Assembly (NCBI GenBank): GCA_001949185.1
Contig: BDGG01000004.1
Location: forward strand, 1,730,278-1,794,277
Direction of reading: 5' to 3'
DNA: 64,000 nucleotides
Origin: Ramazzottius varieornatus
Taxonomy: Eukaryota; Tardigrada; Eutardigrada; Parachela; Ramazzottiidae
This document shows positions 34,283 through 47,885 of this stretch, one piece after another. The position numbers and the translations under genes are program-made. How positions within the stretch are numbered: position 1 is the first letter of the stretch; every line of letters starts with the position of its first letter. The notes below the pieces were generated by a model, which was given only the letters and a program-made list of their open reading frames with translations, ran no database searches and was not told where the DNA came from.

Positions 34283-34718
34283 CTCTTTTGCCTTATTGGC
34301 GCCTTTGTAAATATTCACTCGCTGTTTTAACGTTTTATTCGTTCACAATGGTTTACTTCCCTAATCGGCTGTGATACACGGCAATACTTTTGATTTTTAC
34401 GGTGATATTTTTCCAATGCAGACTTTTATACCGATTTCTTTTGGACATCCGCTACCGAATCGTCGTTTTGCTGGAAAATAGTTCGAAACAAAAATATGGA
34501 TATACCTCTACAACAGCTGAAGTTACGGGTTCCGAACGTTGGACCACGTAAACCGACGAAACGATGATTTTGAATTAATCACACGCTAACACTGCTCAAC
34601 CGCCCACGGAACAGAGTGCGAATAAATTAAAACCAACCAAAACGCTCTTTCGCTTTCGGAAACTCGAACGGATGATTATTTGAATGTGGCGACAGGCATT
34701 TTATGGTCACGTTCCTCG

Positions 34719-36653
34719 TCAAGGAAGTCCAGCTTTATCGCGACACTTCTGTATGAGCGCGCGCTGCATGAACTGCCGTCGGGAAAGTTCGCGCACATGC
34801 TGATAAAAAAAACACAAAACCAGCTCTTCACTGCACCTTATGCTAGAGAATACCCGGAAGTTCGGATAATCACTCACCTTCAAAAAGACGTCCAAGTCTA
34901 TCACATTTCGCCTCAGTGCTTCGCCTATGTAGTACATGGCATCTTCCAGAGCACTTTCTTCGGCGTACGCGGTGAGCAACCTACATTCGGACACAATGCA
35001 AACTCTCAATGGGATCATATTGTGATGGCTGACAGAGAGGACCGAGATAACTCACTGTTTGTAGAGCGGGGCTGTCGGTACAATCAGATCATCCACTTCC
35101 ACCGGGTCCGTGCTGCTCGCCTTGTCTACAGCTGCTCGAAGCTCGGCGAGCTTGTCCGTGAGAATACAGATATTTGTGTCGGCGATTCTCTGTGTGAAAC
35201 AATGTACAGTAAGAGAAGTCAGAAGAGTCTGTAAGGGAATGTTGCGCAGTACCTGTTCCTTGTCCAGCTTCTCGAAAATATCGTCCAGAGTTTTCCTGCC
35301 TTTCTTCAGCTCTTCATAGGTCTGCGTTAGAACCGTAATCTCCCCCTGCAAAAATACAATGACGGACTTAATAAAATAGTACTTAGGCAATGCCTTCCAG
35401 CGAGTTCTGCATCTGCAGACTGTCGCACCTGCGCTTCAACCACGCTGTCGTTCAGGCGTCGACCGAGCTTTTCCTCCACGGCCGATAACAGCGAAGCTCT
35501 GATATGCTCATTCGATATCGTCGCGTTCCGTCCGGAAGAGCTGTCTATGGGAGAGAAGGCTCCGTAAGGCGATGGCGCAGGAGGGTAAGACGGACTAGCT
35601 GCAGCTGCTGGCTGGTTGTATGGGAAGGAAGACCTCGTGGGTGGGTTGAAGGCGCCTGACGCTGGATAAGCTGGGTTCGTCGCCTCTGTCCGAACTGCGG
35701 AAAAAAACAGATCCAGCTTCCGTAATGTAACACTGACTTGAATCTTTGAAGGTAACTGCATCCATTTGTGTTACCTGGAGGATACTGTGGGAACACAGGC
35801 GGAGGGTTGTACGCGGGATAAGCTGCGGCTGCCGGATACGCTGGGTAGGCAGGATTAGCTGGCGGTTGTGCAACAGGCATCTGTGGATACCCCGTGTTGT
35901 TGTTGACAGTTTGTGGCGATGCTTGGCTATTTCGTGATGCTTTTTTCGCGTAAACTGGCGGTTCCTCGCTGAAAATCATTACTAAGACGTGGCAACACTC
36001 TAACAGATCCGACTTCGCCTGCAAAAGACAAAGAACCCTAGTCGGAACTGTTCACACTGATGAGGAGGAGCAGAACTCATCTAACTCACATGGTTCCAGT
36101 CCGTTAGGTAGGGTAGGTATATCCTCCCATTTTGATCCACATGCCTATGAGGACTCTTAATCCTCATATCCGCTGTGGGCTTCACGTAACATAGAGGTGG
36201 GTTATATGGGTGGGTGTCCATTATCCACATTTCTACTGGAATGTTGTATGTGTTGCCTTTGTAAGTGATCGGAAGGGTCCCCGTCAGGTTCAGGAGTTCG
36301 CGGGACAGACCATCCGGGAATACTGCAAAGACAATCGAGCATTATTAACCAACTGATTATACGTCGCTGTAGAGGAAAATCGGTTTTGTCCCCTCGCCAA
36401 TTGGGATGGCCATTGTCCTTACCATATTGCGCTGTCAGTGTTCTTAGGTCGGGATAATAAGCAATCACTTTCTGGGCATCCTTGGCGGTTAGTTGTGGAT
36501 ACTTATAATACTGGAACAAGAAGGCAAACAATTAAGGCACCTGCACATCAGAAAGGAACATCGAGGGAAAAATGCGTAATCCAACCACCTCCACAAGATT
36601 CTTACTTTCTTCTGCAGTACAGATTCTAGCTCTTTTGGTGGATAGCCTGCCAT
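34719..36653 (-). CDS. TSG101: TSG101, ESCRT-I subunit
   Basis: Nine exons: 36606-36653, 36423-36510, 36090-36322, 35775-36018, 35429-35694, 35253-35345, 35056-35189, 34878-34980, 34719-34799; 429 residues (human 390). The N-terminal UEV domain (about 1-145) contains FPDGLSRELLNLTGTLPITY, NTYNIPVEMWIMDTHPYNPP and HVDQNGRIYLPYL. It has no catalytic cysteine, as expected. A Pro/Ala/Tyr-rich linker with many PAYP units follows, then a coiled-coil stalk. The C-terminal steadiness box holds PTAPLYKQ, EALRRNVIDLDVFLK and VRELSRRQF. The protein sorts ubiquitinated cargo at endosomes and works in cytokinesis. The retained PTAP inside the box is the self-regulatory motif known in animals. Transcription converges with WDR81 (436 bp between stops) and diverges from ILKAP. 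Confidence 0.96.
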
Positions 36654-36667
36654 CGAAGATAGCGAAC

Positions 36668-36719
36668 GGGAACGTAGGCAGGGAACGTAGGCAGGGAACG
36701 TAGACAGGGAACGTAGACA
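36668..36719. repeat. 13-bp minisatellite upstream of TSG101
   Basis: Four tandem copies of GGGAACGTAGRCA at 36668, 36681, 36694 and 36707, plus a partial fifth. The first two copies have G and the last two have A at the variable position. It starts only 15 bp upstream of the TSG101 start codon, so it lies in its 5' UTR or promoter. Confidence 0.9.
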
Positions 36720-37075
36720 GGGAAATGGAGATAAGTGCCTCGTCAGCACAACCACTTTCTGTCAAGGAGGATAAAAACGAATCTTCAGCTTTTAGGCAAG
36801 ACCAAAGCGCGTACTATCCTTCCGTGCAAGATCCGATGTCAACTTCTGGATGACTTCTGAGAAAGAGTAGACTCGCGTGGTGTGGACAGATCACTCGAAC
36901 GATGATGACCCAATCTGGGTTCTGGATTCTGGAAAATTTGAGTCTTCAGAGTTCCGAAAATTAAAACCAGATCCTAAAGTTTCAAGCTAGACCCAGGGCC
37001 GTGGAGGTCACCAGAACCGAACTGGGCCGACTCTCATCGAATTTTCGAGTTCCTTTAGTCTACATTCTACAAGTA

Positions 37076-37231
37076 GTGTTGTCGTAGTTCGATTCATTGA
37101 ACGGTTAGTCGCGAGTTAAGTCGTGCAAAGTCGCGACTCTAAAAGTCGTTTTGCATTTCGGTTGACCGTTTTGGAAAACGACTTTCGCGGTCGACCGAGT
37201 CAAGTCGAACTAAGTCGAACTACGACAACAC
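37076..37231. mobile_element. 156-bp MITE with TA target duplication
   Basis: Perfect 17-bp terminal inverted repeats, GTGTTGTCGTAGTTCGA, at both ends are flanked on each side by TA (37074-37075 and 37232-37233). Internal CG-rich inverted segments (GTCGCGAGTTAAGTCG, GGTTGACCG...CGGTCGACCG) fold further. There is no coding capacity. TA duplication and short inverted repeats are typical of non-autonomous Tc1/mariner relatives. It sits between the divergent TSG101 and ILKAP genes. Confidence 0.82.
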
Positions 37232-37459
37232 TATCTACAAGGTACGAATAGGTAAAGTTCTATAGTCTTTATGAATCTGTAATTCTGTATGAAACCTATC
37301 TTTTCGTGCACTGAGCACGGATGCGGAAGTCAGAAAGTACTTCGCTAACTTCAGACCATCGATTGACTCGGACGGGGTCCGAGCTACGGAGAACTTCTGT
37401 TGTGGAGTACGACCTCTGAACTCTGGGAAACCATCGATTATATGACCAGAGTAAGACGA

Positions 37460-39396
37460 ATGGACCTCTTCGACGGCCTTCCGGATCCTTTGTCCAGCGG
37501 TGTTGATGTCCCTGTTTTCCAGGACGGATCAGCCAAAGGTAACGTTTCCGCAGTTATGTTTCTTTCAGCTTTTACTGCATGCCGTTAAACCCCGGCAGAT
37601 CCATGGGCTCGAGAACAAGTCATATAATTACCTATTAAGCTCATGTTTATACATACGTTATGCAGTGATCAGTTCGGGAAATGCGATCCATGTGACGGGA
37701 GAAACTTCAGCGGAACCAGCCGTGGCAAGGAAAAGATCTTTACAGCCTGAAGAAGCAAAGTCGGAAGTGGCTAGTGGGGTGGACAACCACACAGCAAAGA
37801 AATTTAGGTGCGGGGCTCGTAAGTATACGAACGTGCCTAGCTGACATACGAGCTCGTCAGTCATACCAGGACAGCGTCGCTGCGCCATAGATGCGCTCCG
37901 CATCTTTATCCTAAAAATTTGTTCTCGTTTCAGAGGGAAGTGCTATGAAAGGATACGTTATGGAAATTCAGGGCGAAAGGGACGATATGGAGGACTTTCA
38001 TTGCCTGGTGGACACAATTGACGATAGTCGGATCTCTGCACATCCCGATATGTATGCGAAGTACCTTTGGCGCACTTGAGCCTGATTCCGTAATGTATGG
38101 AGCTTGCTAAATGTTTTACGGGTGATTACAGATGCTCCGCTGCATTCTACGCGGTCTTCGATGGACACGCTGGCCGTCGCGCGTCGAGATTTGCTTCGGA
38201 GAACTTTCTGAACTACTTCTTATCGAGTTTCGCAGCTCGAGGTAAGTGCAAAGTGTGAGCTTTTCGACAAGAGACTAAGGACGAGTTAGTCTGCGGAACT
38301 CCTCCTGTATTAAGGTAGAGTCTTTTGCAGTTGGAAACGCCGATCTCGATGCCTCCATAACATCTTGTCTAACGAAATGTTACAAGGCGATGGATGAAGC
38401 ATTTCTCTCAAAAGCTTCCGCCCAGTAAGTCTTCAGCAGTGGTTTGCATTGTGAGCTTAAGCTAAAAACGCTACAAGGAATTACGAACCATTTTTCTTCC
38501 ATTAGTAGACCACCGTTAAAAGACGGGACCACAGCAACCACCATCCTCATTGTGAACAATAAAGCTTATGTCGCGAATGTTGGCGACAGCAAAGTGAGCC
38601 ATTAGCTTTGGGCCCCCGCATATTTTAGTGTAGGTTTTTCCTACCTTGATGGAATTGGGCTTTTCCAGGCGGTTCTATGTCGATATGATAAGAACACGAA
38701 TTCCCACAAAGCTGTTCCTCTTACGGTGGATCATTCGCCGGACAAGTACGAGGAGCGTATCCGTATCCAGCAACAAGGCGGTCGCGTAAAGTATGAGTCT
38801 CTCCATGTCGTGCCGAAGAGACTATAGGCACTCCGCAAGTCTTAAAGTCTATACTTATACTGTTATGGACATTCATCTTATTCATTTCAGGGAAGGACGA
38901 ATAAATGGCATTCTGGAGGTTTCGCGGTCATTAGGGGATCTTCCGCACAAGAAAGGAACAGGTAAGAGTGTGTACCCTACGTCTCTGTTGTACGAAATCT
39001 CGTTTGCCTACTGGGCAACCCATTTTCTCCTTTGTTTGACAGGTTTGATCTGTACGCCATCCATTCAGAAGTGCCCGATCACGGAGGACGACAAGTTCAT
39101 GGTGATTGCCTGTGACGGACTGTGGAAGTCCCTGACACCTGCGGAAGCGATCGATCTGGTCGTGGAATTCATCAAGGTGTGTACTTTAAAGTCTGCGAAA
39201 TACCGCGAGCGGTAGTATTGGGTATTCCGTTTCCTTGATAACTTTGTGTTTGTCTTCACAGGACTGTGATGAAGCGGAGGTGGATACTAGATTTAACGCC
39301 GCATGTTCCAAGTTAGTGAAAGAAGCTGTGACGCGACTTAGTGGCGATAATGTCACAGTGCTCTTAGTTCGCATTTGCCCGCCTCCATCAAGATAA
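37460..39396 (+). CDS. ILKAP: ILKAP-type PP2C serine/threonine phosphatase
   Basis: Ten exons: 37460-37538, 37666-37818, 37934-38060, 38132-38241, 38331-38424, 38509-38593, 38669-38790, 38891-38961, 39043-39176, 39262-39396; 369 residues (human 392). The N-terminus MDLFDGLPDP matches the MDLF-DLPEP start of ILKAP. The PP2C domain begins at MKGYVMEIQGERDDMED. Metal-site and fold motifs are FYAVFDGHAG (usually DGHGG), VANVGDSKAVLCRY, EERIRIQQQGG, GILEVSRSLGD, ACDGLWKSLTPAEA and SGDNVTVLLVR, so it should be an active Mg/Mn phosphatase. ILKAP damps integrin-linked kinase signalling in mammals. The end of exon 3 could be 38051 instead of 38060 (same phase). Exon 6 has a tandem acceptor (TAGTAG), so one codon may be optional. 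Confidence 0.94.
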
Positions 39397-39567
39397 AGTA
39401 AAACTTCTTGCATTTAGGTTTTATTAGGGGCTTCTGTTGGCTCTGTTGCGTTTTCGGTTTTAACCCACGTTCACTGATGGCAATTTTGTTTTACTCGTAT
39501 GTTGGAGATGGATTTGACCTTTTACAAAGTTAACAAGAAAAGCTTTTCGAGTTTATGGCGCGCGCTC

Positions 39568-41882
39568 TCATGTGTTGGGTGAGGTCTCATCACATGCAGT
39601 AGGAATATCTCTTCGGTAGCAAGCAGCGTAATTGACTACGTGAGCTACAAAATGTTGTTCGTGTACTCCGGAGAACAGATGAGAGTAGGGTCCTTTGGCG
39701 TATCTGAAACGAATTGTACATAAGATCACAATCAAAATACGGCAAGTCACAAAAGGGGTATACCTACATTGGAACATCTTCTCCTAGGTGCATACTCCAC
39801 TCTGTAGGGACGAAGGCTTGTTGTCTGTAGTCTTTATGTCCTGGAAGGCAACCTCACGTCGAGACCGTAGATACTATAGGTACTACTATGCAGTGCTCTG
39901 ACAAAAAGCAACATACGTACCTGTATCTTCCGAAGACAGGTTGTGTCTCGACGAGTTGACGGGTGCTCCCGGGCCGGAAGCATAGAAAAGAGTAGTGAAG
40001 GGTTTCTTGTCAAGGATCTTTGCCGAGTCAGCGAAGCCGAGTATCGGCGAGCCTATATGTATGGACGCAAATACTGTGCAGTACTCTACCGGGAACAATG
40101 GTCTTTACGCACCTCGCTTCTGGTAGCCAGAAAAGACCAAAGAATGGGAATGGTCGGCAACAACTATAAAAAGAGGCCGGTGTTAGAGGCGCGGACCTCG
40201 ATACAAGTTCACAGTGCTGGTACCTATCAATAAAGTATCTGCATCGTCCGTTAGGGTATCTGCAAGCTTCACAGCTTTCGCCAACGCGATCGTTTCATGG
40301 AGAGCTCTGGCCGCATGTCCTCTGTGATGAGCGTTGTCGATCAAGGCTCCCTCGACCATCAGGAAGAACCCCTCGGGTCCTTTCTGGAGTACTCGGATGG
40401 CTTTCGCCGTCATCTCACTAATCGATGGGTCTTCCGACGTCTCGTTCCTGTCGATTTCGTAGCCCAACTTATCCGGACTAAACAACCCTAAAGTTCGAAT
40501 CATCTAGTTTGGTTCGAATCAATTGAATTTGGAAGAATGATTCGTAATTACCAAACAAAAAGTCCGGTATCGTAGTGTTGTCCAGTAACTGGGAGTGATT
40601 CGATATGTACTGCGCGTGCATTCCGGCATCCTCTTTGCCGACTTTCCATTTCGCGATGAGGTCCTGACCGTCTTTTCGACGACCGGTTGGACACGAAGCG
40701 TTGCTGCATTCAGGCAGAAAGTTGGCACTTCCACCACCAAGAATGACCTGAAGAAAAAAACGGATGCTTTTGAATTCCCGAGTACACTTCACCGGAGTTT
40801 CCGCGACGCACGTTTAGTCTGTTACCCGGAACGTCGTTTATCAATTGTAAAGCAATGTCTTTGCAGTAATGACTTCGTTGTTCTCCATCGACATCGACGT
40901 CTGCCTGTATAACTCAACCTGCATTACATGAGGACTTGGAGATTCGTTGTCGCTTTCGACGTGCAGTTGAGCTAGCAAACCTCCCAGTCTTCTTCGGCAC
41001 TGTGGGCGTAGAGTGTCGCCGGCGTACTATGAGTGACTCTTGTTGTTGTCACTACACCAGTCCGTTTCCCTGCAAGTTGGAACGACTTGTTATAGATTTC
41101 ACACGAAAAAATGAATGGAAACAATGGGGCAAGTGGTCTTGCACCATACCGGCGTGTTGAGCCCACGTTAAAAGACCGTCGATGTTGTGGTTCGCGGAGT
41201 TCATACAGCGTCCTGGTACGGCGTTGCTGTTCACTCCGACGGTTTCTGAATTCACCTTTGATTTCAAGCTTGCAATAAATATTTTTACCAGAACAATTGC
41301 GGGAAATTACGCGTATATTTGGGAGAGAACGCGCATACCTTGACTCCAGAAAACAGGGCGGTGCCGCTGGCAGCTGACTCGGACACCTGCATGTTGTTGG
41401 AATAGGGCTGTAAAGTCGAAGAAGTTCAAGATTAACATCACTTTAGAATGGAATGAATGGAAGTGACTATCCGTGATTTCTGAATGGATGGAAGCAACAG
41501 TCTAGTCAAACTTTGGGACTTCACGTGCACCTTGAGCAAGCCAGTATTTGGAAATTTTTCAAAGTAGAGATATCCCTCCTCGCCGGTGGTATTCTCGAGC
41601 TGTCCCTCCAGAATACGAGCTGCACTGATAGTAGCTAATCCCATTCCGTCACCAACAAACACAATGACATTCTTCGCAATGTTGACGTTAGGACGGTTCC
41701 TCAACACTTCCCTCAGATCCTCTTGTCCGATCTTCCACCATGTTTCCGGATCTGGAATAGCACGATGCAAAGTCAGAGTGCGCAAAATTCTACAATTTGG
41801 AAGATTTCCCACCTTCAAGATGAACTAGAGTGACGCTTTGTGAGAGGATCAGCAACACTAACAGTATACTCCGATCCATCAT
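39568..41882 (-). CDS. Secreted alkaline phosphatase
   Basis: Twelve exons: 41813-41882, 41531-41751, 41339-41407, 41150-41255, 40981-41069, 40812-40904, 40552-40747, 40224-40487, 40113-40163, 39921-40052, 39768-39840, 39568-39703; 499 residues. The signal peptide ([13 protein letters not shown]) is followed by the ALP fold. Metal and catalytic landmarks are FVGDGMG (Asp58), [11 protein letters not shown] with the nucleophile Ser108, [59 protein letters not shown] and HLGEDVPIYAKGP. The residue before the catalytic serine is Glu, whereas animal and bacterial enzymes normally have Asp. The C-terminus (ACDETSPNT) lacks the hydrophobic tail needed for a GPI anchor, so the enzyme is probably free in extracellular fluid. 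It converges on ILKAP with only 171 bp between stop codons. Confidence 0.94.
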
Positions 41883-42880
41883 AATTAGGTTTCGGAAGTT
41901 TCAATCATGCAGCACAGCCACAGCGCATCCGCAGATTAGATGCTTCACCAGTAGTGGATCCCCGCAACAACGAAGCGGTCTTGAGGTGGCGAAACAAGCC
42001 TCAAGATGCAAAGTTAACGTTTCGTTCGCCAGCGGGATTTGTAAAATTAGAAAGACTGCTTGAATTTCAGTAGATCTTGTTGATATTCCATCCCTATCGT
42101 GGTAGCTGCAAGTCAGTGATACAACGCACACATTCTTGTTTGGAAGCACAGACTGAGGGCTTCAAAAGTCCAATTTTATCTAATCTTTCAAGATGCATCG
42201 AAAGGTTCTCTCCGCTTAAACATATCTTGATCGTGGACTTCCACCCCAAATGGCTTGAATCTTTGCGACATGAAAGTCTTGGTTACCTACTTAGCAATTG
42301 TTCGACCGGACACCGGTGGAAGCCAAGTGAGAAGACAGTGCTGTAAGAAGTAAGAAGGTTGTCACATCCTTTTGTCTCACACATACGCGTGCAGAAATAC
42401 CGCGCAATATCATATGACAGGACATGATGACACACTGTCATTACATAACCATAAGGGAACTCCAACTGTATGACATACGCACAAATGGCACCGGGTGTTA
42501 ATTTCCGCTGGCCTATGGCGGTACTCCGCTTGCCCCGTGATTCTCCAAATGGGGTGGATGTAGGATGTCAGTGTGATTGCTCTCCGCAGAGTGGCAAATT
42601 TCCATTTTAATTTCTTCCCACATCCATCTGGCGATTTGTACTTCTCCCTCGGTGGACATCTCCTTGTGCGGCACGGATAGCAGCTCTTGTGGCGAGCTTG
42701 ACGGCGTTGTTACTGCGGTGCCATACCCGGAAGAAGCTTACGGGCCCCTCTTATCCGATCCATCAGGGTTTAGTGCAGTAGCTACAGTCGCTGTGTTGGA
42801 AGGAGGTTTCCCCTTTGTCTTACAAGACTGCGTGATCCCGGATACTTTTTTGATCTGAAAGCTCAAAACCAGATCATACA

Positions 42881-44242
<1,362 letters not shown>

Positions 44243-44748
44243 TTGCTTCGCGATCATGACAGTACGGTTATGTTTCAAAGGAATAAGATTGTGTTATAGT
44301 GATGATTGTGTTGTAGACCGTGATGGTTATTTTATTCTTGTTTTAGTTTCATAACGTGCAGTCGAGTCTTCTTCTAGTTATGCTGTACATTCCCAATTCA
44401 GATACTCAGAAATTATTGATTGACTTGAAGTGTTTACACATTGGCGTTCTGTGAAGCAACAATACACCTCGGTGCTTTATGGAAGACGCTCACTTCGTAG
44501 CCAAGTCACAATAAAAGATTAACAATCGAGGACGGTGAACAATACTCGTGCTAAAACAAGAACATCAACACCGGGAGAGTGGAAATGACAACAAAGACCA
44601 GAGCATCTGATACTAAAACGAGGATTTTGATCAGGAAACGGCAAAACACAGTATCACTATCACGTTTTTTGTGTACTTATTGGCTACGGACATTACGATA
44701 ACATTTCGTGCATTTGCTCAACCAAGCGGTACACAGCAGTCTCACCAA

Positions 44749-46779
44749 TCAAATTCTCTGGTCACTGCTATTACCTTGGTCTTCCTTGAGCAGCAGAGTA
44801 TGTTGAACTGGAGGCAGGGCCGCAGGTGCTTTCTGGATACCCATCAGCCTTTCGGCAATGCCAAGGAAGTAGACGGTCTGAGCGATACCAAACAAGGGCG
44901 CTATAACCATTGCTCGAGCTGCTGCTCCTTTGAACAGCGCGACTACACCTTCGTACTTCACCACATTGCTGTAAATCAGCTGAACGGTTACAAGATCTAG
45001 TCGAAGATTCAGAAGGGAAAGTGCTTACACAAACGCGTCGATCACACCACTGTATGCCCGCTCTCCCGGCGCTCGATGGAGAAGTTGTAATCGCGTCTTG
45101 ACCACTACAAGGAAGACACAATAAGTAAGCAACTATTTCTTCTCGCTAGAGTATCATTGGAGCATTAACAGTTTACCATCAGCCGGTGTAACTGCTGCTG
45201 CAGCAAACGCGCCGGCTCCCATGCCACACAGAAAGGAGTACCAGAACGGTACAACGTCCGCACCGGGTGCCTTAGGCCCCTGCAAGAAGCATCACACTGA
45301 AGACATTCTCACAGTATTTGCTGCCACGAGTGGAATCCATATTCAACATACGTTGACGTACCAGATCGTTTAACCGTGCGAACAGTGGGAAGTAGATGAC
45401 AGAGAAGCCCACGTCTCGGAGCATTGTTGCGGCCGTGCCTTTGTAAAGCCCCAGAATACCTTTGGTGCGGATGAGGTCCATGGCAATCTTTGACGCCTTG
45501 GGAGCTGCGACTGTTGCATTACCATGAGTTTGCTTCTGAGCTACCGCAACGAAGGTCGTTCACATCTGAGTATTAGAAGGTTCAAGTCTCAGGCTGGGAC
45601 TTACCGACTCTTCCGGCGTCCTGAAGTTGGATTTTCAGCAACTCCATTGGCGTCGTGATGATAATTTGGCAAAGCCCCGCTCCTGCACCAGCAAGCATTT
45701 CTCTGTGTAAAGGCAGCTTCCCTCTGCAACCGAACCAAACAAAAAAAGCTGCACCATACAGCACTGAAAACTTTTGAAAGGAGCGTGAAGGCGTGAAAGG
45801 GTACCCGACGGAGAGATGCTGCCGGAAGTAGTCATTTCCGGCAAGCTTGATGGCTTTCTCTGGTGTGACCAGAACAATGTTGACTGCGGATCCTCTGTAC
45901 ATACCACGCAGACCTTCCGCTCGTAATGTCTTTTTGAAGCAGTCAAACCTAAAAGCGAAATATATTGGACCGTTGATTGCTACCGCGCACTCGTCTCGAA
46001 GAACCCTAGTAACACTGGAATTTTAGACTTACATATTCTTGTACATTCTGCGTCCGTCCGGACCATCTTGCTGGTTCTGGAGACGGGTTTTTACCAGGTC
46101 AAGCTGTAAAACAAGGGTTGCATTTACAGGAGTTTAATGACCAAACCAATACAGCGACCAAATGCCGAGCCACGTGCCGGAAACACGCAAGAGACCTACA
46201 ACGAACATTTCGTAAACTGGAGTCTCGAAGAAAGTACACGGACCATAAAAAAGACTTAAGGTAATTTCTATTGCTTACGCCAACGATCCCGGCGATTCCT
46301 CCATTCACAATCTTTGGCAGAAGCCTACAGCGATACAACTTAAGATGATGTTCCTATTATGCTCAGTCACATTGCCTTAGTGGGTCCGCCGAACTCGGAA
46401 GTCCGTTTCCACAGGGTTAATCCCCTCCGTCATCCTCCAACTCCCGTTATGCAATCCGGCTTTTCATGAAAAGCATCGGCGGTCATGCAGGAGGTTTACA
46501 AAACACAGATTTGCTGTACCTCAATCACAACCTCGAAAACAGCAAAGCCGCCTCCAGCTTGACAGCAGTGCGTGTCCCGGAGCTAGACTACTGCATTATT
46601 CACGCGCTGCGGAGGACCGACTGATTCCCCCTGTCCTCATTCCTACGTAGCACTTCAATGGTTTGCACTTACGAGAATTTCTTTGTTCCTGTTCCTGCGT
46701 TGACCGAAGCAGGGGACACGGTAGCCGGAAGTTGAGTACCAGAACGAGCTTTCATACTTGTTTGCCCCGTAGACGTCAT
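44749..46779 (-). CDS. SLC25A22: Mitochondrial glutamate carrier (SLC25A18/22 type)
   Basis: Ten exons: 46673-46779, 46279-46324, 46178-46195, 46033-46103, 45805-45948, 45605-45723, 45362-45540, 45177-45279, 45031-45104, 44749-44979; 363 residues. Six membrane helices are arranged as three repeats. The signature PX[DE]XX[KR] appears as P/LDLVK, PMELLK and PADVVK. Matches to the glutamate/H+ symporters are strong: [50 protein letters not shown] and [17 protein letters not shown]. The first repeat needs an 18-nt microexon (VSCVFP) bounded by a normal acceptor and a GC donor; without it the signature proline is missing. The N-terminal 35 residues are extra and Ser/Thr-rich; the Met at 46779 is the first usable one. 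Paralogue A18 versus A22 is not resolved. Confidence 0.92.
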
Positions 46780-47261
46780 CGCAGATGCCGTACGGGCTGG
46801 CGAGTCTTGATCGAGGAAACGGCCGAAAGTGCACCTTCGCGTCTTGGCTGCTGCGTCACAGAAACCACACCTCAACTTCTGGAAGAACAGCAACACAGTT
46901 GTTAAATCTCGATTGTATGCATGGATTCGTGGTCTTTACACTGTAGTTATGTAGTCAGCTGCTTACCGAGTTACAGCCTTCCGCCTGACACTCGAGATCT
47001 CAAGTTGCTGCTTTGGGCAGCGCCGAGGTGATTAGCGCGGTCCAAGGATTCCGAACATGGATGATAAGATTGACATAAGCATTATTAGACTTGTCCAAAT
47101 TCCAGCCCGATCGATGGCGCATCATGGCGGTGTCGGAAATCAAAACCGTGATTTCTAACACCTCGCCAGTGACCTCGCTCTGTAACAGCTTCGCAGTGAC
47201 GTAAATTAACACAAAGAGCCTTATCTGAATGACCGCAAATTCGCAATCTCGCTTGTGTCCT

Positions 47262-47466
47262 CTCACACATTATAGTGATTGCGAGCAAATGCGCACTAGC
47301 AGTATTCGATACGCTTAAGAACATTGTGACGTCATATGAAAACATGGTACGACACTTTTAACACAGAACCTACGAGACAGTTTGTTCCTAGGATGTCACG
47401 ATGTTCCTGTGCGTATCGAATTGTGCCAGTGCGCTTTCGCTCGCAATCTTTATATTATACTTTTCG
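47262..47466. repeat. Large foldback with ~70-bp arms
   Basis: Two arms, about 47267-47334 and 47391-47460, are inverted copies with roughly 80% identity by eye. They share ATTGCGAGC, GCGCACT, TTCGATACGC and GAACAT-GTGAC, separated by about 55 bp. It lies in the upstream region shared by the carrier gene (minus) and RAB21 (plus). No coding capacity and no clear target duplication were seen; it is probably a non-autonomous element. Confidence 0.6.
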
Positions 47467-47885
47467 GAACGAACATTAAGTTAGTGCCGATTCGGATTCG
47501 CAGTAATTCTGGGCTTCGAACTGGAACGTGTCCGGATCTGTCATCAGGAATCTCAGAGCGCAGGAGGAGTTCCGCATCTGTTCATGGAAGAGCACGCTGC
47601 CAGAGGCTCGTAGTTCGTCTGCTGCCGTCGAGCTTCGGTCTGACAGTTTTGGGATCTGTTGCTCTATAAGGATTGGCCATTTGCACCGTCGACTTCAGTT
47701 TCCATCCTCACAAACAACCAACCTGCTTCTGTCCCTTTTAACCGGCCCTACGGAGACAATACGACACAGCTTCGACGAGTCATTATGAAACTTTGACTGG
47801 ATCTAGATTCCTTTCGTTCGCTTTCAGGAGCGCCGTTCTGGTTGCACATTCCAAGTTGCTAACAGCTGGACGGAAGTCACAGGAC

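Noticed and set aside
40495-40520. GGTTCGAATC as a tRNA T-loop (B box)
   Set aside because: No A box or cloverleaf arms at the right spacing; it lies in an intron of the phosphatase gene.
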